From: Bradyrhizobium niftali
GTDB taxonomy: Bacteria > Pseudomonadota > Alphaproteobacteria > Rhizobiales > Xanthobacteraceae
NCBI RefSeq assembly: GCF_004571025.1
Contig: NZ_SPQT01000026.1
Span: 1-64,000 of the forward strand
Length of the DNA stretch: 64,000 nt
Direction of reading: 5' to 3'
The notes under the pieces were generated by a model. That model had not been told where the DNA came from, searched no databases, and was given only the letters and a program-made list of their open reading frames with translations. Position numbers and translations under genes: made by a program. Of this stretch, positions 32,937-41,361 are shown piece by piece; position 1 is the first letter of the stretch, and every line of letters begins with the position of its first letter.

Positions 32937-35000
32937 TCAGTGGGAGTCGGCCCAGACCTTCTTCTTGGTGAAGTACATCAGGCCCGCGAAGATAATCAGG
33001 AAGACGAACACCTGGAAGCCGAGGCGCTTGCGCGCTTCCATGTGCGGCTCGGCGGTCCACATCAGGAACGTGGTGACGTCCTTGGCGTATTGCGCGACCG
33101 TGGCCGGCGAGCCGTCGTCATAGGTCACCTGGCCGTCGCTGAGCGGCTTCGGCATCTTGATGGCGTGGCCCGGGAAGAACTTGTTGTAGTAGGAGCCCTC
33201 CGGAATGGTCACACCCTCCGGCACCTTCTCCTCAAAACCCTGGAGCACGGCCGAAACGTAGTCCGGGCCCTGCTCCTGGTACTGGGTGAAGAAGTCGAAG
33301 ATGAACCAGGGGAAGCCGCGGCCGTAGGAGCGCGCCTTGGTGATCAGCGACAGGTCGGGCGGCGCCGCACCGCCGTTCGCCGCACGGGCTGCCTGCTCGT
33401 TCGGAAATGGCGAGGGGAAGTAGTCGGCCGGCCGGCCCGGGCGCTCGAACATGTCGCCGGCATCGTTCGGACCGTCCTTGATCTTGTAATCCGACGCGAA
33501 CGCCGCCACCTGCGCCACCGAATAGCTGGGGCCACCGGCTTCCGCGAGGTTGCGGAAGGCGATGTAGGACAGGCCGTGGCAGCTGGCGCAGACCTCCTTG
33601 TACACCTTCAGGCCGCGCTGAAGCGCGCCGCGGTCGAACTTGCCGAAGGGACCGGCGAACGACCATTTGTTGCCCGGCGGCTTGTCGCTGCCTTCGTTGG
33701 CGCGCGCGTCCTGCAAGCTGCCGAGGAACAGCGCGCCGGCGGCAACGAGCACGATGGCGACGGAGGCCACCGCCTTGCCGCCCTTGGCGAGGATCGACTC
33801 CGAGATCGAGTTCGGCACCGGCCGCGGCGTCTCGATGCGCGAGAGCAGCGGCAGCACGATCAGGAAGTAGGCGAAATAGCAGACCGTCAGGACCCGGCCG
33901 GCGATCACGTAGATGCCTTCCGGCGGCTGCGCACCGAGATAGCCGAGCAGGATGCAGACCGCGACGAAGATCCAGAAGAACTGCTTGGCCAGCGGACGGT
34001 ACTTCGACGACCTGGTCTTGGCCGCATCGAGCCAGGGCAGGAAGCACAGGATGATGATCGCCGAGAACATCCCGATGACGCCCGCGAGCTTGTTCGGGAT
34101 CGAGCGCAGGATCGCGTAGAACGGCAGGTAATACCATTCCGGCACGATGTGCGGTGGCGTCACGCCGGGGTTCGCCGGGATGTAGTTGTCGGCGTCGCCG
34201 AGATAGTTCGGCATGTAGAAGATGAACCAGGCGTAGAGCAGCAGGAAGCAGGAGACGCCGAACATGTCCTTGATGGTGGCATGCGGCGTGAACGGCACCG
34301 TGTCCTTTTCCGTCTTCGGCTCGACGCCGTCGGGATTGTTCTGGCCGGCGACATGCAGCGCCCAGACGTGGAGCACGACGACGCCCGCGATCAGGAACGG
34401 CAGCAAATAGTGCAGCGAGAAGAAGCGGTTCAGCGTCGGGTTGCCGACCGAATAGCCGCCCCACAGCAGCGTCACGATGCTCTCGCCGAAATAGGGAATG
34501 GCGGAGAACAGGTTGGTGATGACGGTGGCGCCCCAGAAGCTCATCTGGCCCCACGGCAGCACGTAGCCCATGAAGCCGGTCGCCATCATCAGGAGGTAGA
34601 TGATGACGCCGAGGATCCACAGCACCTCGCGCGGCTCCTTGTAGGAACCGTAATAGAGGCCGCGCAGCATGTGGACGTAGACCGCGAAGAAGAACATCGA
34701 CGCGCCGCAGGCATGCATGTTGCGCAGCAGCCAGCCGTAATTGACGTCACGGACGATCAGCTCGACCGACTTGAAGGCGAGATCGGCATGCGGCGTGTAG
34801 TGCATCGCCAGGATCACGCCGGTCAGGATCTGCATCCCCAGCATGAAGGAGAGGATGGCGCCGAAGGTCCACCAGTAGTTCAGGTTGCGCGGGGTGGGGT
34901 AGACGACGAAGGAGGAGTGCATGAGGCCGAGGATCGGCAGGCGCCGCTCGATCCATTGCAGGGCCGGATTGCTCGGCTGGTAGTCGGATGGTCCGCTCAT
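32937..35000 (-). CDS. fbcH: Cytochrome b / cytochrome c1 fusion precursor of the bc1 complex
   Basis: 687 residues. The first 430 or so are cytochrome b: WWTFGAILSFMLGMQILTGVILAMHYTPH, the haem-ligand region AVYVHMLRGLYYGSYK, MGYVLPWGQMSFWGATVITNLF, HYLLPFLIAGVVVLHVWALHVAG and the Qo-site PEWYYLPFYAILRSIP. After a hydrophobic signal-like linker (VASVAIVLVAAGALFLGSLQDARA) comes cytochrome c1 with CASCH at 471-475, the PDLSLITKAR segment and a C-terminal membrane anchor. In Bradyrhizobium japonicum the fbcH polyprotein is cleaved into b and c1. It follows petA by 62 bp. Confidence 0.97.
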   Translation of the reverse strand: MSGPSDYQPSNPALQWIERRLPILGLMHSSFVVYPTPRNLNYWWTFGAILSFMLGMQILTGVILAMHYTPHADLAFKSVELIVRDVNYGWLLRNMHACGASMFFFAVYVHMLRGLYYGSYKEPREVLWILGVIIYLLMMATGFMGYVLPWGQMSFWGATVITNLFSAIPYFGESIVTLLWGGYSVGNPTLNRFFSLHYLLPFLIAGVVVLHVWALHVAGQNNPDGVEPKTEKDTVPFTPHATIKDMFGVSCFLLLYAWFIFYMPNYLGDADNYIPANPGVTPPHIVPEWYYLPFYAILRSIPNKLAGVIGMFSAIIILCFLPWLDAAKTRSSKYRPLAKQFFWIFVAVCILLGYLGAQPPEGIYVIAGRVLTVCYFAYFLIVLPLLSRIETPRPVPNSISESILAKGGKAVASVAIVLVAAGALFLGSLQDARANEGSDKPPGNKWSFAGPFGKFDRGALQRGLKVYKEVCASCHGLSYIAFRNLAEAGGPSYSVAQVAAFASDYKIKDGPNDAGDMFERPGRPADYFPSPFPNEQAARAANGGAAPPDLSLITKARSYGRGFPWFIFDFFTQYQEQGPDYVSAVLQGFEEKVPEGVTIPEGSYYNKFFPGHAIKMPKPLSDGQVTYDDGSPATVAQYAKDVTTFLMWTAEPHMEARKRLGFQVFVFLIIFAGLMYFTKKKVWADSH

Positions 35001-35062
35001 GATGCGATCCTGAGGAAATAATACGACGAGACGGCGCGAAGCTTCGGACGAGGGTCCGAAGC

Positions 35063-35593
35063 TCAGCCGATCTGGATTTTGGTGTCGGAAACGAACTGGT
35101 ACGGCGGCACCGGCAGGTTCGCGGGCGCGGGCCCCTGACGGATGCGGCCGGACGAATCGTACTGCGAACCATGGCAGGGGCAGAAGAACCCGTCGTAATT
35201 GCCCTCATGAGCGATCGGGATGCAGCCGAGATGGGTGCAGATGCCGATCACGACCAGCCACTGCTCATGGCCGGACTTGACCCGGGCCTCGTCGGACTGC
35301 GGATCGGGCAGGCTCGCCACGTTGACGGCGCGCGCCTCGTCGATCTGCTTCTTGGTGCGGTGGCTGATGTAGATCGGCTTGCCGCGCCAGAATACCTTGA
35401 TGTCCTGCCCCTCGGCGACCGGGCTGAGATCGACCTCGATCGGCGCACCGGCCGCGATGGTCGAGGCATCAGGATTCATTTGGGAGATGAAGGGCCAGAG
35501 CGCGGCTGCGCCCCCTACTGCTGCAGCTGCCCCCGTTGCAACGAATAAGAAATCACGGCGTGTCGGATGGTCCGCCGAAGACGCTGTCGTCAC
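35063..35593 (-). CDS. petA: Rieske iron-sulphur protein of the bc1 complex
   Basis: 176 residues. A twin-arginine signal anchor (TRRDFLFVATGAAAAVGGAAALWPF, residues 11-35) is followed by the soluble domain. The cluster ligands are CTHLGC (119-124) and CPCHGS (138-143), the standard [2Fe-2S] motifs with His121 and His141. PPYQFVSDTKIQIG ends the protein. Together with fbcH it forms the quinol:cytochrome c oxidoreductase. The gene is also called fbcF in Bradyrhizobium. The promoter must lie in the 277-bp gap before trmL. Confidence 0.97.
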   Translation of the reverse strand: MTTASSADHPTRRDFLFVATGAAAAVGGAAALWPFISQMNPDASTIAAGAPIEVDLSPVAEGQDIKVFWRGKPIYISHRTKKQIDEARAVNVASLPDPQSDEARVKSGHEQWLVVIGICTHLGCIPIAHEGNYDGFFCPCHGSQYDSSGRIRQGPAPANLPVPPYQFVSDTKIQIG

Positions 35594-35870
35594 GATTCCA
35601 ACCCTTTCTTCTTATGCTACCGGTGGAACCGCTCCAGGGGCCCCCAAGGTCCCCAGAACTGGCTGCCGGCGCCCGCGGCCCCCCGCGGCGGCAGAACTTC
35701 GCTTGTCCCCGCCAAAACAAGCGAAAACAGCAGTCCAGAATCGTTCTATTGGCACCCTTGCCGGGCGAGCGCAAGCCCGCTAACGGCGGGGAAGCGTGCA
35801 ATGCACGAATTCCCGCGCCAGCGATGTTTTATTGAGACATTTCCGCCCCACAACCAACCCGACGCCGCCC

Positions 35871-36329
35871 ATGCAGATAGCGCTTTTCCAGCCCGACATC
35901 CCCCAGAACACCGGCACGATTCTCAGGCTCTGCGCCTGCTTGGGTCTGACCGCCCACATCATCGAACCGGCAGGGTTCCCCGTCTCCGACCGGCATTTCC
36001 GCCGGGCGGGAATGGATTACCTCGACCATGTCAGCATCGTCAGGCACGTCTCCTGGCCGCAATTCGAGGCGTGGCGCGCGGCACAGGGCTGCCGGCTGCT
36101 GCTGTTCACCACCAGGGCCGCCACCGACTACCGCGATTTCCGTTACCAGACGTCGGACATCCTGCTATTCGGGCGCGAGAGCGCCGGCGTCACCGACGCG
36201 GTGGTCGAGGCCGCGGATGCGCGGCTGGTGATCCCGATCGCCCCGGGACTGCGGTCGCTCAATGTCGCCATGACCGCGGCGATGGCCGCAGGCGAGGCGC
36301 TGCGGCAGATCCGGAACCCGCAAGGTTGA
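35871..36329 (+). CDS. trmL: tRNA (cytidine/uridine-34 2'-O-)-methyltransferase
   Basis: 152 residues from the ATG at 35871. It is a minimal SPOUT enzyme: MQIALFQPDIPQNTGTILRLCACLG (the NxG.. motif 1), DILLFGRESAGV (motif 2, FG.E..G) and LVIPIAPGLRSLNVAMTAAMAAGEA (motif 3 with the knot). The length equals that of TrmL, which methylates the wobble base of certain tRNA-Leu. It is first in a likely transcript with queE, queD and hemF, with gaps of 18, 17 and 4 bp. Confidence 0.94.
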   Translation: MQIALFQPDIPQNTGTILRLCACLGLTAHIIEPAGFPVSDRHFRRAGMDYLDHVSIVRHVSWPQFEAWRAAQGCRLLLFTTRAATDYRDFRYQTSDILLFGRESAGVTDAVVEAADARLVIPIAPGLRSLNVAMTAAMAAGEALRQIRNPQG

Positions 36330-36347
36330 TATGTTGAGGAGAGACCA

Positions 36348-36980
36348 TTGAGTTACGCGGTCAAGGAAATCTTCCTGACCTTGCAAGGCGAAGGCGCCCA
36401 TGCCGGGCGCGCGTCCGTGTTCTGCCGTTTCGCCGGCTGCAATCTCTGGAGCGGCCGCGAGGCCGACCGGCAGTCAGCGACCTGCAAATTCTGCGACACG
36501 GATTTCGTCGGCACCGACGGCACGCTCGGCGGCCGCTACGCCTCGGCTGCGGAGCTCGCCGACACCATCGCGGCGCAATGGACGGCAACGGCCGCCAACC
36601 GCTACGTGGTGCTCACCGGCGGCGAGCCGCTGCTCCAGGTCGACGACGCGCTGATTGATGCGCTCCATGCGAGAGGCTTCGAGATCGGCGTCGAGACCAA
36701 CGGCACGATCGCCGCACCTGATGGCCTCGACTGGATCTGCGTCAGCCCCAAGGGCGGCAGCGAGCTCGTGCTGCGCCGTGGCCACGAGCTGAAGCTGGTC
36801 TATCCGCAGGCCCTCGCCGCGCCGGAGGCCTTCGAGGGCCTCGCCTTCGAGCGCTTCTCGCTGCAGCCGATGGACGGGCCCGAGGTCGCCGAAAACACCG
36901 CGCGCGCGATCGACTATTGCCTGCGCCATCCGCAATGGCGGCTCAGCGTGCAGACGCATAAATCGCTCGGCATCAGATAG
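36348..36980 (+). CDS. queE: 7-carboxy-7-deazaguanine synthase
   Basis: 210 residues from a TTG preceded by GAGGAGAG; no ATG gives the conserved start YAVKEIFLTLQGEGAHAGR. The radical SAM motif is the queE-specific spacing Cys31-x14-Cys46-x2-Cys49 (CKFCDTDF). YVVLTGGEPLLQVD is the SAM GGE motif. It converts 6-carboxytetrahydropterin to 7-carboxy-7-deazaguanine in preQ0/queuosine synthesis. queD follows directly. Confidence 0.95.
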   Translation: MSYAVKEIFLTLQGEGAHAGRASVFCRFAGCNLWSGREADRQSATCKFCDTDFVGTDGTLGGRYASAAELADTIAAQWTATAANRYVVLTGGEPLLQVDDALIDALHARGFEIGVETNGTIAAPDGLDWICVSPKGGSELVLRRGHELKLVYPQALAAPEAFEGLAFERFSLQPMDGPEVAENTARAIDYCLRHPQWRLSVQTHKSLGIR

Positions 36981-36997
36981 GATTGGTTTTCGAACAG

Positions 36998-37363
36998 ATG
37001 TGGGAATTGACGAAATCGTTCCGCTTCGAGGCGGCGCATTCACTGTCGGGAACGACGTTCGGCGCGGCGAGCGAAGAGATCCACGGCCACTCCTTCCGCG
37101 CCGAGGTGACGGTGCGCGGCACGCCGGACCCAGCGACCGGCATGGTGGTCGATCTCGGCCTCCTCCAGCGCGCCATCGAGGACGTCAGGTTGACGCTGGA
37201 CCACAAGTTCCTCAACAAGATCGAGGCGCTGGGCAAGCCGACGCTGGAAAACCTGTCGCGCTTCGTCTGGGAGCGGCTAGCGCATATCGGCAAGCTCACC
37301 CGCGTCAGCATCCATCGCGACAGTTGCAACGAGAGCTGCACCTATTACGGTCCGCAGGGCTGA
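36998..37363 (+). CDS. queD: 6-carboxytetrahydropterin synthase
   Basis: 121 residues from the ATG at 36998; the frame extends five codons upstream to a TTG. The zinc ligands are in FRFEAAHSLSG and HGHSFRAEVTVRG. LDHKFLN and PTLENLSRFVWERL follow, and the end is SCNESCTYYG. It forms 6-carboxytetrahydropterin from dihydroneopterin triphosphate and feeds QueE, its neighbour 17 bp upstream. queC and queF are not in the window. Confidence 0.94.
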   Translation: MWELTKSFRFEAAHSLSGTTFGAASEEIHGHSFRAEVTVRGTPDPATGMVVDLGLLQRAIEDVRLTLDHKFLNKIEALGKPTLENLSRFVWERLAHIGKLTRVSIHRDSCNESCTYYGPQG

Positions 37364-37367
37364 CGGA

Positions 37368-38267
37368 ATGGCATCGACAATGGACCCGAGTACAATCGAA
37401 GACCGCAAGACGCGCGCCCGCGCCTGGTTCGAAGCTTTGCGCGACGACATCTGCGCAAGCTTCGAGCGGCTGGAAGACGACGCGCCGCAAAGCCTCTATC
37501 CGGGCAAGGCCGGCCGCTTCAATCGCACGCCCTGGCAGCGCACCGATCATAGCGGCGCGGCCGGCGGTGGCGGCGTGATGTCGATGATGCATGGCCGGCT
37601 GTTCGAGAAGGTCGGCGTGCATTGCTCGACGGTGCACGGCGAATTCGCGCCGGAGTTTCGCGCGCAGATTCCGGGCGCGGCGGACGATCCGCGGTTCTGG
37701 GCCTCCGGCATCTCGCTGATCGCGCACTTACGCAATCCGCACGTGCCTGCCGTGCACATGAACACGCGCTTCGTCGTCACCACAAAAGCCTGGTTCGGCG
37801 GCGGCGCCGATCTGACGCCGGTGCTGGACCGCCGGCGCACGCAGGACGACGCCGACAGCATCGCCTTCCATGCTGCGATGAAAGAGGCCTGCGCGCAGCC
37901 GAACGGCATTGCCGATTACGACAAGTACAAGACATGGTGCGACGAGTATTTCTACCTGCCGCACCGGAAAGAGGCGCGCGGCATCGGCGGCATCTTCTAC
38001 GACTGGCACGACAGCGGTGACTGGGACGCCGATCTCGCCTTCACCCAGGATGTCGGCCGCGCCTTCCTGAAGATCTATCCTGATATCGTCAGGCGCAATT
38101 TCGCGAGCGCCTGGACCGCTGCGGACCGCGAGGAGCAGCTGATCCGGCGCGGCCGCTATGTCGAGTTCAACCTGCTCTACGACCGGGGCACCATCTTCGG
38201 GCTCAAGACCGGCGGCAATGTGGATTCGATCCTGTCGTCGCTGCCGCCGGAGGTGAAATGGCCATGA
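37368..38267 (+). CDS. hemF: Oxygen-dependent coproporphyrinogen III oxidase
   Basis: 299 residues. The HemF signature is clear: WQRTDHSGAAGGGGVMSMMHGRLFEKVGVHCSTVHGEF, NPHVPAVHMNTRFVVTTKAWFGGGADLTPVL, FYLPHRKEARGIGGIFYDWHDSGDW, and EFNLLYDRGTIFGLKTGGNVDSILSSLPPEVKW. It converts coproporphyrinogen III to protoporphyrinogen IX in aerobic haem synthesis. The stop overlaps the start of the HAD gene by 10 bp, so the two are translationally coupled. Confidence 0.97.
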   Translation: MASTMDPSTIEDRKTRARAWFEALRDDICASFERLEDDAPQSLYPGKAGRFNRTPWQRTDHSGAAGGGGVMSMMHGRLFEKVGVHCSTVHGEFAPEFRAQIPGAADDPRFWASGISLIAHLRNPHVPAVHMNTRFVVTTKAWFGGGADLTPVLDRRRTQDDADSIAFHAAMKEACAQPNGIADYDKYKTWCDEYFYLPHRKEARGIGGIFYDWHDSGDWDADLAFTQDVGRAFLKIYPDIVRRNFASAWTAADREEQLIRRGRYVEFNLLYDRGTIFGLKTGGNVDSILSSLPPEVKWP

Positions 38268-39016
38268 CTGCGATGAAGCCCGCTGTGAGGCCGCTGCCCC
38301 GCGCCATGCTGATCGACATGGACGACACCATCCTGTCGGCCTATGGCCGGCCCGAGATCGCCTGGAATACGATCGCGAACGAGTTCGCCGAGGAGCTTGC
38401 GCCGCTGCCGCCGCAGCAGGTCGCAACCGCAGTGCTGGCCTTCGCGCGAAACTTCTGGGCCAATGCGGAAGCCGCCTGGCGGATGAAGCTCGCCGAGGCG
38501 CGGCATCTGACGGTGAAGGGCGGGTTCGCTGCGCTCGCGGCCGCCGGCCACCGCGCACTATCCGACGACCTCGCCATTCGCCTCGCCGACCGCTTCACCG
38601 CCTATCGCGAGGAAGAGATGTTCGTCTTCCCCGGCGCGCATGAAGCGATCGACAAGCTGAAGGCGCTCGGCATCAAGCTCGCGCTGGTGACCAACGGCGC
38701 CGCCGACACCCAGCGCGCCAAGGTCGAGCGCTTCGAGCTCGCACACCGCTTCCACCATATCCAGATCGAGGGCGAGCACGGTTTCGGCAAGCCCGAGGAG
38801 CGCGCCTATCTGCACGCGATGGAGGCGCTGGGCGTCACCGCCGAGGACACATGGATGATCGGCGACAACCTCGAATGGGAAGTCGTGACGCCGCAGCGCC
38901 TCGGCATCTATTCGATCTGGATCGACGTGCATGGCGACGGCCTGCCCGAAGGCTCGACGGTGAAGCCCGACCGCATCATCCGCTCGCTGACCGAACTGGT
39001 GCCTGACCGGTCGTAA
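38258..39016 (+). CDS. HAD-family hydrolase
   Basis: 252 residues from an ATG inside the end of hemF; a second ATG six bases later is possible. Motif I is MLIDMDDTIL, with the nucleophile Asp. A cap follows, LALVTNGAADTQRAKVERF is motif II and GFGKPEERAYLHAMEALG carries motif III Lys. DTWMIGDNLEWEVVTPQRLGI is motif IV. This is a HAD-IA phosphatase resembling phosphoglycolate phosphatase or haloacid dehalogenases. The substrate is unknown. The link with hemF is by overlap only. Confidence 0.9.
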   Translation: MAMTAMKPAVRPLPRAMLIDMDDTILSAYGRPEIAWNTIANEFAEELAPLPPQQVATAVLAFARNFWANAEAAWRMKLAEARHLTVKGGFAALAAAGHRALSDDLAIRLADRFTAYREEEMFVFPGAHEAIDKLKALGIKLALVTNGAADTQRAKVERFELAHRFHHIQIEGEHGFGKPEERAYLHAMEALGVTAEDTWMIGDNLEWEVVTPQRLGIYSIWIDVHGDGLPEGSTVKPDRIIRSLTELVPDRS

Positions 39017-39364
39017 CCATCGGCGCGAAACAAAAACTCGAAAAACAACCCCATGCACAGTAGCCGGCTGCTGCAAAATCAAATGCTTACGGATTTTACG
39101 AAATCGTTTGACCCGTCGGGCAAAACAGGCGCATGATGCCTCATCGCGGCGCATGGGACGGACAAGCCCCTGCGCAACCCATCGAGCAGGCGCCCTCGCC
39201 TCCGTCATGGTCCCGCTTCCGGCCTGAGGCTCCGTCGTCGGCGCTTCAGCAGCCTGGCGGCGGATGCGCGCTGCCGCAGCACATCCACTGATCCCGCAGC
39301 CCGTGATCGGCGTGTCATGCCGGCTTGCTAGCTTCTCAAGTCAATCAACCCGAAAGGACCATCC
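39017..39364. other. 348-bp gap between the HAD gene and DUF2158
   Basis: No gene is seen. The first 110 bp are AT-rich (CGAAACAAAAACTCGAAAAA and TTACGGATTTTACGAAATCG). The stretch with CCCATGCACAGTAG and TTTGACCCGTCGGGCAAAAC looks like a dispersed intergenic sequence I have seen in Bradyrhizobium, but this rests on memory. The rest is ordinary GC-rich DNA leading into the promoter of DUF2158. Confidence 0.35.
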
Positions 39365-39577
39365 ATGGAACTGAAAGCCGGCGATATCGTCATGCTGAAA
39401 TCCGGCGGCCAGCCGCTGACCGTCGCAGAAGTCAAAGGCGACGACGTGATCTGTCTCTGGATGGGCGTCGAAGGCGACCTGTTTCGCGAGACGCTGCCGC
39501 TCGCCGTGCTCGAACACCTGGAAGAGGTGGACGAGGATGAGGAAGAGGACGACGAAGACGACGAAGACGAGGAGTAG
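39365..39577 (+). CDS. DUF2158 (YodC-like) small protein with acidic tail
   Basis: 70 residues, preceded by AAAGGACC. The body MELKAGDIVMLKSGGQPLTVAEVKGDDVICLWMG is a compact SH3-like DUF2158 domain. It is followed by an unusual run of about 20 Asp/Glu residues (HLEEVDEDEEEDDEDDEDEE) to the end, which is absent from the short DUF2158 proteins. The function is unknown. A rearranged partial copy of this gene, about 47 plus 12 bp, lies at 45577-45635. Confidence 0.75.
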   Translation: MELKAGDIVMLKSGGQPLTVAEVKGDDVICLWMGVEGDLFRETLPLAVLEHLEEVDEDEEEDDEDDEDEE

Positions 39578-39925
39578 GCACGGCTAAGGCCGCGGCCCCA
39601 TGAGATCGGAGCGCTTCGCTCCGGCGCGTCTGATGTCCGCTGCTCCGCCAAGAACGGCGCAGTAGCGGACATCGCCGCATGGCGCAGAAGGGCCAACAGG
39701 CGCCGTCCTGACCGCCGCCGGTCACGTCCGATCTGCCGCCACAACCGGACGACTTCAGAGCCGGTCACAGCCTCGCGTTCGGGCCAGAAGCGGTCATCAT
39801 CGCACATCAATCAAAGTGAGGGCTCCCAGTGTCAGGCAGCCAAAGATGAATGTGCATTCTTCCCGAATTGGATAGCCTGAGCTATGCCTGGGAAATTGGC
39901 CAATTGCCATCTCGGGAGACCACGA
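39578..39925. other. 348-bp gap with repeat remnants
   Basis: It contains GAGCGCTTCGCTC, an ATGTCCGCT..AGCGGACAT inverted pair (39632-39671) and GGGCCAGAAGCGGTCATCATCGCAC. A relative of the last is GGGCCCAGAAGCAGTCATCGCAC near 43709. No gene is seen. The region is best read as decayed intergenic repeats at the edge of the accessory stretch. Confidence 0.4.
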
Positions 39926-40384
39926 ATGAAGTGGATAGTCATTGCCGCCATTGCGCTTGCTGCTTCGGTAATGTTCGCAGCCGCGCAGCCAGCAAAAGAG
40001 CCCTACCAACCGGGTCTTGGCGAATTCATGACAGCTACGCAGCTTCGCCACGCCAAGCTATGGTTTGCTGGCAAACAAAGTAACTGGGACCTCGCTGCTT
40101 ATGAGATCGACGAGATCAAGGAAGGCCTAGAGGACGCCGCAAGGCTTTTTCCAACATTTGACGGCATCCCTGTCGCTGAGATGATCAAGACCATCATCGA
40201 TCCACGGATAGAGGAGCTTGAAAAGGCGGTTAGAGCAAAGAGCAGCACCAAATTTACGGCCGCCTTCGACGAGCTTACCAACGGCTGCAATAGCTGCCAC
40301 GCGGGAGCCAGCAAGCCGTTTATACGCATTCAGCGTCCAATCGCGTCTCCACTGACCAACCAGAATTTTGCGCCAGAAAGATAA
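39926..40384 (+). CDS. Small periplasmic monohaem c-type cytochrome-like protein
   Basis: 152 residues from the ATG at 39926. A signal peptide (MKWIVIAAIALAASVMFAAAQPA) is followed by a helical domain: ATQLRHAKLWFAGKQSNWDLAAYEIDEIKEGLEDAARLFP. One CNSCH haem motif stands near the C-terminus (FDELTNGCNSCHAG) with HRIQRP-like FIRIQRPIASP after it. Layout and size resemble small cytochrome c'/c-type helical proteins. Partner and function are unknown. It opens the accessory region. Confidence 0.7.
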   Translation: MKWIVIAAIALAASVMFAAAQPAKEPYQPGLGEFMTATQLRHAKLWFAGKQSNWDLAAYEIDEIKEGLEDAARLFPTFDGIPVAEMIKTIIDPRIEELEKAVRAKSSTKFTAAFDELTNGCNSCHAGASKPFIRIQRPIASPLTNQNFAPER

Positions 40385-40545
40385 TGGGAGTTGCGCGCAT
40401 CGACCACATGACTTCCGAAAAGGGTCAAAAGCAGCGGTGGACGCCAAGTTGGATCGGCGTCCGGTTTGCCCCTGACAGCCGACATGACACGCGCTCAATC
40501 GACCTCGGCTAAGGGCCAAGAGTGAAAGTGGCCGATGGACGTATG

Positions 40546-41019
40546 CTAGATGGTGAGAACCTTGGTCATGCACCAGAACGGAACATCGGTTTGCCCGTGC
40601 TCACCGGCAACCTGCTCCATTATTTCCGCTTTGTGATGCCAGCCCATGCGCTCGTAGAAGCGCCGCGCACGTTCATTGCCAACGACACAGTGCAGTTCTG
40701 CCTCGGCAATGCCTCCCTTGGCCATCTCAATTTCAGCGGCTGTCAGCAGACTTGACGCGACGCGCGTCCCTCGATGTGGCATCGCTACAAAAAGTTGGCC
40801 CAAAAGCTGGCCTCTCCACGCCGAAAACGCCACGACCTCTTCGTTCAGTTCTGTTACCAAAGTCGAATGCAAGAGTGCCGTCATCCTTTCGATGAAAAAT
40901 TCCATGGACCGACGGATAATTTCTGCTTGGGGCATGAAGGGAGCTTGGGTCTCGTGCCAAACTGCGTAATAGAGAGCAGCCACCCGAGAGATATCTGACG
41001 CGTGGGCACGACGGATCAT
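40546..41019 (-). CDS. GNAT family N-acetyltransferase
   Basis: 157 residues. It has MIRRAHASDISRVAALYYAVWHETQAPFMPQ, FVAMPHRGTRVASSLLTAAEIEM (the acetyl-CoA loop as HRGTRVAS) and VVGNERARRFYERMGWHHKAEIM. The substrate is unknown. A clear relative lies at 61923-62408 in this window (VWHESHVAFAPPELIRLR.., NMRAARFYEKSGWHNAG). It is isolated, with no near neighbour on its strand. Confidence 0.85.
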   Translation of the reverse strand: MIRRAHASDISRVAALYYAVWHETQAPFMPQAEIIRRSMEFFIERMTALLHSTLVTELNEEVVAFSAWRGQLLGQLFVAMPHRGTRVASSLLTAAEIEMAKGGIAEAELHCVVGNERARRFYERMGWHHKAEIMEQVAGEHGQTDVPFWCMTKVLTI

Positions 41020-41361
41020 CGCGTTTTCTCCAATTGGCGCCGCATGGCGCCTAGGTCAGGCATGCCGGCTGGACGGACGATATCCGCCATGGTGAACCGA
41101 ATTTGTCTCGTGCGTTGCCGGTTGTATTTAGGTTTCGATGCATCGTGCACGGCGAACGGAAGTCTCGCAAGACGTCAGCCAAGACGCAGCTATGGGTCAA
41201 AATGCGAAGAACTCAACCTTAGTCCGCCATGCCTTACCGAGCGGACCTCAACGAGGTGCGCCGTTACTTCGCTGCTGGGCCAACAGCCGACGTTCAAAGA
41301 GACCGCGCTCCGGGCCGAACAACGACAACGGGCTCGTGGTCGTGCGAGCAGCCACAAAACG
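41020..41361. other. 342-bp gap without a recognisable gene
   Basis: Open frames on either strand have no signature. Their Arg/Ser-rich composition is that of shadow frames. Sequence such as GGGTCAAAATGCGAAGAACTC resembles remnants of dispersed rhizobial intergenic DNA. No palindrome of note is seen. Confidence 0.3.

Noticed and set aside
32940..35021. Plus-strand open frame of 693 codons opposite fbcH
   Set aside because: It is low-complexity Arg/Asp/Glu/His sequence without any family; the minus strand encodes the complete cytochrome b/c1 fusion.
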